Positions 60,601-64,000 of a stretch of 64,000 nt of DNA are shown here, piece by piece (the first letter of the stretch is position 1; the number at the start of each line of letters is the position of its first letter). The notes below the pieces were generated by a model that was given only the letters and a program-made list of their open reading frames with translations, did no database searches and was not told the DNA's origin. The translations under genes and the position numbers were made by a program. Origin of the DNA: JBBDYQ01 sp035553855 (GTDB lineage: Bacteria > Actinomycetota > Thermoleophilia > Solirubrobacterales > Thermoleophilaceae); NCBI GenBank assembly GCA_035553855.1, contig DATMJO010000081.1, positions 1-64,000 of the forward strand, in the 5' to 3' direction.

Positions 60601-62146
60601 CGGCTTCGCGGCCGCCGCCGGCGGGCATCCGGAGAAGCTCGCGATGGCGACGCTCGGCGTGCTCGTCTACGTCGCGGTGCGGCTCGTGCAGGAGCGCCGT
60701 GCACTGCTCGCCGACTGGCGCCTGCGGGCCTTCGGCCTGGCGGCGGGCGGCGCGCTCGCCGTCGGCCTGTTCGCCGTCGTCCTACTGCCCGCGATCGAGC
60801 TGTTCGGGCTGTCGGGCGACTCCGAGCAGCGCGAGGCGCTCTACGCCGATCAGGCGTTCTCGTGGAAGAGCCTCATCTACGCCTGGGCGCCGGACTTCGC
60901 CGGCAACCCCACGCGCGGCACCCCGCAGGACACGGTCACCTACACGCTCGCCTACGGCCCCTGGTACGCGGGCGTGCTGGCCGTGCCGCTCGCGCTCGTC
61001 GCGCTCGCGCGGCGCGACCGCCGCGCCGTGCCGTTCGCCGCCGTCGCGGTCTTCGGCCTGGTGGTCGCGATGAACACGCTGCCGTGGCGGATCGCGATCG
61101 ACACCTTCCCGACGCTCGGCGGGATCGTCAAGCAGCACGTGATCATCCTCTGGTTCCTCGGCCTCGTGATGGCCGCGGCGATCGGCGTCCATCACCTCCA
61201 GGCGCTCCTCGCCAAGCACGCCTCGCGCGCCTGGATCGCACCCGGGGCGGCCGTTGTCCTCTGTGTCGCCCTCTTCGCGGAGCTGTACGCCTGGGGCCAC
61301 GAGTACAACCCGCGCGTGAAGCGCGACCACGTCGCCGTCCCCTATCCGCCCGAGCTGGACGAGGTGGACAAGGGCCGCGGGGCAGAGCGCACGATCTTCC
61401 TCGGCAACACCACGCGGCCGCTCCTGCCGATGTCGTTCGACGTCCCCGAGATCCGCGGCTACGGCCAGCCCACCCGCAGCGACTACGACAACTGGATGAA
61501 GACGATCGTCTCCGACTTCGGGGGCGTCTACGGGAGCTACACCGGCTACGAGACCGGCAACCTGCGCCCGAACGCGCTGCGCGCCCTCTCCGCCGCCAAC
61601 GTGGGCTTCTCCGCCGACTCGGGCGGCCAGTTCCCGATCGAGCCGCTCGAGAAGGTCCGCGAGGGCACCCTCACGATCCACCGCAACCCGTTCGTCAAGT
61701 CGCGCGCGTCGCTGTACTCGTCGTATGAGGTGGCGCCCGGCGACGGCGCGGCGGTTCAGCGCGTCGCCAATCCGCGCTTCGACGCGCGCAGGACGGTCGT
61801 GCTCGACGCCGACCCGGGGGTGCCGGAGGCGGAGACGGCCGGGAGCGCCGAGATCACCCGCTACGAGAACAACCGCGTGACCGTGCGGACCGAGACCTCG
61901 AAGCCCGAGGTGCTCGTGCTGAGCGATTCCGACTACCCGGGGTGGAGCGCCGAGGTGGACGGCGAGGAGGCGGAGATCCACCGCGCGAACGGCCTCTTCC
62001 GCGCGGTCGTCGTCCCCGCAGGGGAGCACACCGTCGAGTTCACCTTCCGCCCGAAGAGTCTCGTCGCGGGGTTCCTGATCTCGCTCGGCTCGCTGCTGCT
62101 CGTGGGCCTGCTGGCTCACCGCGGCCGGAAGGTGAGGGTGCGGTGA
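57623..62146 (+). CDS. Tandemly duplicated YfhO-family membrane protein
   Basis: This 1507-aa protein consists of two complete YfhO-like units in one frame, about residues 35-775 and 790-1507. Both contain SVVSL.PAM.FVR, GQLPLW.PYTEFG.PF.AQSQWG, SIETAQTL.GMLKI, then GGYT..WLSMPDT and a GGHPE loop, and both end with an extracellular YPGW.AE.DGEE.EI segment followed by GLFRAV and PAGEHT blocks and a last helix. YfhO-type proteins are membrane enzymes implicated in glycosylating lipoteichoic acid. No frameshift or internal stop separates the halves. The ATG is 4 bp after the previous stop. Confidence 0.9.
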   Translation: MATSRIPIRRRAGSAAEPVRSAARTARDRGAALLIRFWPLVFLAVAIGVYYWPVIVDGRLVSAADILGVLGQPWIDFVPVASPSNTALLDSVVSLAPAMTFVRESLAAGQLPLWSPYTEFGVPFLAQSQWGTPSPVQLPFLLPPELFSIETAQTLSGMLKIAVAGAGAYALGRVLDFSKQGAIFSAIAYMLGGYTVAWLSMPDTSVTAFLPWMALGIELVLFGRRPWLAASGLGVAMAFAVYGGHPEVLLYQFAGFVLYGAFRAVQDRRRLRGQLRVRGAAVGASIALSGLLSALVLLPAAELYERSIEATSVRFAPVGAFVVDLGTLERLFDPVKGDTTIGGVSSLQSVFNVYTSLYVGIAGAVMAILALLVRDRRALAFWAVAALGFALSVKGAPATWVGDLIPSFQGLSRNHALLLWTFGLAMAAGAGVDRLQRLVAGLSKERLLAPGLALLLCVAVFADLYDWGKDYNPRVPKAQSGVAEPAGYAAVPAGPGEPRAAYLGPAFMRPLVPQLFGRTDIRGYGQPTRLDYEEFIKVNILPEDPGYLSYSDYALGVPDERTRRMYSALNVGYYVSRGAKPVRVPGAKTVERDVVFVQRNPDVKGRAWFAQDHVVSPTRNSSLYRLNEPDIDPTKTVVLTEDPSRPYEPPVPGDRAEVVRYENQGVEIRTDAAGPRLLFMSDSHYPGWKAEIDGEEVEIQRADGLFRAVSVPAGEHTLRFLFRPASVLWGFILTLLGAVLALALALFGRRRVLAPAAPAAAVEPGRMELRAGGAVARLAARVAPAAGRVARARWTAPALLVAALVFYYWEVFAGQLVSGSDLVNYLYPPWSLTPPPGFVPSNPALADSVVSLGPAMSFVRDSIWSGQLPLWNPYTEFGNPFWAQSQWGLLSPVHVPYLLPEGLYSIETAQTLVGMLKIGVAISGAYLLARRFALSKPAAAFAGIAYGFGGYTTVWLSMPDTATTVFLPWVLLAIEWVLTGARPLLGAAGLALLGFAAAAGGHPEKLAMATLGVLVYVAVRLVQERRALLADWRLRAFGLAAGGALAVGLFAVVLLPAIELFGLSGDSEQREALYADQAFSWKSLIYAWAPDFAGNPTRGTPQDTVTYTLAYGPWYAGVLAVPLALVALARRDRRAVPFAAVAVFGLVVAMNTLPWRIAIDTFPTLGGIVKQHVIILWFLGLVMAAAIGVHHLQALLAKHASRAWIAPGAAVVLCVALFAELYAWGHEYNPRVKRDHVAVPYPPELDEVDKGRGAERTIFLGNTTRPLLPMSFDVPEIRGYGQPTRSDYDNWMKTIVSDFGGVYGSYTGYETGNLRPNALRALSAANVGFSADSGGQFPIEPLEKVREGTLTIHRNPFVKSRASLYSSYEVAPGDGAAVQRVANPRFDARRTVVLDADPGVPEAETAGSAEITRYENNRVTVRTETSKPEVLVLSDSDYPGWSAEVDGEEAEIHRANGLFRAVVVPAGEHTVEFTFRPKSLVAGFLISLGSLLLVGLLAHRGRKVRVR

Positions 62147-63462
62147 GGCGCCTGCCCCCCGCGCTCCTGATCCTGCTCGCGGTCCCGGCCGCGGCGCACG
62201 CCGCCTTCCCTGGAGGCCAGGGGCTTGTCGCCTGGGAGACGCGCCTGCCGAACGGCGATGACCCCGCGCTCCACCCGGCGGATGGAGCGGGCAACTGGGA
62301 GATCTACGCCGCCCGCCCCGGCGGGAGCAGCCGGCGGAACCTCACGCGCCACCCGGCGGACGACTTCGGCCCTGCATGGTCGCCGGACGGGCGGCGCATC
62401 GCCTTCGAGTCGACCCGCGACTCCGCGCGCGAGGCCTACGGGGACACCGAGATCTACGTGATGGACTCGCACGGCCGCGGGGTGCGCCGGCTCACGCGCG
62501 CGCCGGGCCTCTCACAGGATCCCGCCTGGGCGCCCGACGGTCGCCGGATCGCCTGGCAGGACGACCGTGACGGCAACGGCGAGATCTATGCGATGGACAC
62601 CGACGGCGCTCGCCTGCGGCGCCTCACGCACGACCCGGGCGGCGACCACGACCCGGTCTACTCGCCTGACGGCTCCGGGATCATGTGGGTCGCCGAGCGC
62701 GGCGGCCGCTACGACCTCTGGCTCATGCGGCCCGACGGGAGCGGCAAGCGCAGGCTCACCGACCTGCCGTCTTGGGACTCGGTTCCGGGCTTCTCGCACG
62801 ATGGCGCCCGGGTCGTCTTCCTCTCCGACCGCCTCGGCGGCATCGACGTCTTCACCGCGGACGTCGACGGCCGTCGCCAGTCTCCGCTCACGCGCGGGCC
62901 GGAGCGGGAGTTCGAGCCCGTCTTCGCGCCGGACGGGCAGGCGCTCGCGATCCAGCGCGGAGCGGGCCCCGCGTCGGAGCTCGACGGCTCGAACGAGATC
63001 CTCACGCTCGACCTCGGGGGCGATGTCATCCGCCGTCTCACGCGCGATGCCCGGGACGACCACGCGCCGGACTGGCAGCCGCTTCCGCCCGCCTGCAAGC
63101 GGCTCGTGCGAGCGCGGCCGGGCCCGCAGCGCGTCCGCGGGACTCGCGCGGGCGACCGCGTCTTCGGCGGCATGGGCGACGACTTCCTCGCGGGTGGCCC
63201 GGGCCGTGACTGCCTGTTCGGCGGGCTCGGCCGCGATCGCCTGGCGGGCGGGCCCGGCGACGACTGGCTGACGGGCGGCCCCGGCCGTGACCGCTTCCTC
63301 GGAGGCGCCGGCGACGACCTGATCGACGCGCGCGACGGGCTCGCGGAGCCGGTCCGCTGCGGGGCCGGGACCGACACGGTTGTGACGGACCGCGGGGACA
63401 GGCTCACCGGCTGCGAGCGCCGCGCGCGCGGCGCGCTCCGCGTCCCGGGGGTGGCGCGATGA
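62143..63462 (+). CDS. Secreted TolB-like propeller protein with RTX-type calcium repeats
   Basis: This 439-aa protein has a signal peptide (residues 1-22), then about six TolB/WD40-like blade repeats of the form IYVMDSHGRGVRRLT, followed by SPDGRRIAF (about residues 40-330). The C-terminal part has at least six nonapeptide-like GGxGxDxLxGGPGRD units (about 345-410), the calcium-binding RTX pattern, then a Cys pair and a basic end. The GTG start overlaps the YfhO-type stop (GTGA). It is probably exported and may bind a glycan or protein at the surface; the partner is unknown. Confidence 0.88.
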   Translation: MRRLPPALLILLAVPAAAHAAFPGGQGLVAWETRLPNGDDPALHPADGAGNWEIYAARPGGSSRRNLTRHPADDFGPAWSPDGRRIAFESTRDSAREAYGDTEIYVMDSHGRGVRRLTRAPGLSQDPAWAPDGRRIAWQDDRDGNGEIYAMDTDGARLRRLTHDPGGDHDPVYSPDGSGIMWVAERGGRYDLWLMRPDGSGKRRLTDLPSWDSVPGFSHDGARVVFLSDRLGGIDVFTADVDGRRQSPLTRGPEREFEPVFAPDGQALAIQRGAGPASELDGSNEILTLDLGGDVIRRLTRDARDDHAPDWQPLPPACKRLVRARPGPQRVRGTRAGDRVFGGMGDDFLAGGPGRDCLFGGLGRDRLAGGPGDDWLTGGPGRDRFLGGAGDDLIDARDGLAEPVRCGAGTDTVVTDRGDRLTGCERRARGALRVPGVAR

Positions 63463-64000
63463 CGCAGCACGCGCTTCCCGTGCCTGCGACGCGCCTGCGG
63501 GCGATCGCCGAGACGCCTGAGCTCGAGCGGCGCCTCGCGCTCGCCCTGGAGCTCGTGCGCCTGGGCACCGGCCTGGTCTGGGAGCCCGCCACCGAGCGCG
63601 ACGAGGCGCTCGCGGTCGTCCACGGCGCGCCGGGGTGGGCGCGCGCCCGCGCCGCCGAGGCAGGGGGGCCCTGTCTCGTGGTTCCCGCCGGCGGGGCCGT
63701 GACACCGGCGGCGGCGACCGCGGCGATGGCCGTGGACGAGGTGGCGCCGGAGCTGCACGTCCTCGGTGGGGACGCCCCCGCCGTCATGGCCGAGCTCGTC
63801 CGCCCCGTGAGTGGCCAGATGACCTCGATGCAAAGCCAGTGCCACCCGCTGCTGCCGCTCGCGGAGCCGTGGGTGGACCGCCTCACCGAAGCGCTCGCCG
63901 CGCGGTTGGCCGCGCTCGCTCCGGCAGGCTCCGCGCTTTACCGGCTGCGCCCGGTCCCGGGCGGCGCCGACTGGGGAGTCGCGCTCTCCCACGACATGGA
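63459..64000 (+). CDS. 5' part of a polysaccharide deacetylase-like gene (cut by window end)
   Basis: The ATG at 63459 overlaps the TolB/RTX stop as ATGA and the frame stays open to the last base, giving about 180 residues. The visible part begins MTQHALPVPATRLRAIAETP, is Ala/Leu-rich, and ends with GADWGVALSHDM. An SHD-type motif entering after a beta strand is how NodB-like polysaccharide deacetylases bind their metal (usually T/S-H-D-x-D), so this is probably such an enzyme with an N-terminal extension. The rest lies outside the window, and the family call depends on it. Confidence 0.65.
   Translation, partial: MTQHALPVPATRLRAIAETPELERRLALALELVRLGTGLVWEPATERDEALAVVHGAPGWARARAAEAGGPCLVVPAGGAVTPAAATAAMAVDEVAPELHVLGGDAPAVMAELVRPVSGQMTSMQSQCHPLLPLAEPWVDRLTEALAARLAALAPAGSALYRLRPVPGGADWGVALSHDM

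Noticed and set aside
57584..62119. 728-aa and 445-aa minus-strand open frames opposite the YfhO-type gene
   Set aside because: They have charged, repetitive shadow composition and overlap completely with a well-supported gene on the plus strand.

Overview
This is a very GC-rich window (about 70-75% G+C by eye) from an actinobacterium. The codon bias, the many GTG/TTG starts, the 4-bp start/stop overlaps and the protein styles fit a soil Thermoleophilia/Solirubrobacterales-type organism; that placement is an inference. Almost all of the 64 kb is a cell-surface polysaccharide locus. Genes are packed tightly, no RNA gene, CRISPR array or insertion sequence was seen, and no stretch longer than about 260 bp lacks a gene.

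Layout. 0-1.2 kb (+): a GT4 glycosyltransferase. 1.2-9.4 kb (-): a seven-gene operon with two GT-A-type and two GT4-type transferases, a secreted small protein, an O-antigen-ligase/TPR protein and a secreted clan-A-type glycoside hydrolase. 9.4-11.6 kb (+): two GT4 enzymes, divergent from that operon across only 23 bp. 11.6-15.7 kb (-): WecG/TagA-type transferase, WecC-type nucleotide-sugar dehydrogenase, epimerase and methyltransferase, followed by a methyltransferase relic. 15.9-20.4 kb (+): a CDP-hexose operon (cytidylyltransferase, CDP-glucose 4,6-dehydratase, C-methyltransferase, RmlC-like epimerase, SDR), then paired palindromes. 20.5-23.8 kb (+): Wzx-like flippase, methyltransferase and a GT-like protein. 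23.8-29.2 kb (-): five glycosyltransferases. 29.3-35.0 kb (+): a polyprenyl-phosphate sugar transferase and two large membrane proteins. 35.0-37.3 kb (-): a GT2-GT4 fusion and a coiled-coil protein. 37.4-38.2 kb (+): a toxin-antitoxin-like XRE/nucleotidyltransferase pair. 38.2-40.3 kb (-): a Wzm/Wzt polysaccharide ABC transporter with a Wzt C-terminal domain. 40.3-43.9 kb: glycerophosphodiesterase, a 100-bp-period repeat, a DEAD-box helicase and an acyl desaturase. 43.9-49.7 kb (-): GT2, methyltransferase, a 1209-aa GT4-GT2 fusion and a CmoB-like methyltransferase. 49.9-64.0 kb (+): AsnB-like amidotransferase, Gfo/Idh dehydrogenase, DegT aminotransferase, a dTDP-rhamnose 4-epimerase-like SDR, four membrane or secreted proteins, and a deacetylase-like gene cut by the window end.

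How the parts fit. Nucleotide-sugar genes supply a branched CDP-6-deoxyhexose, a uronic acid, 3-amino sugars and possibly 6-deoxy-talose. About seventeen glycosyltransferase genes assemble repeat units. Both a Wzx-type flippase and a Wzm/Wzt ABC transporter are present, so two export routes are possible. Large GT-C/YfhO/DUF2142-like membrane proteins probably decorate glycans outside the membrane. Many operon-leading genes carry a TANNNT box about 6-11 nt before the start codon, which suggests leaderless or nearly leaderless transcripts.
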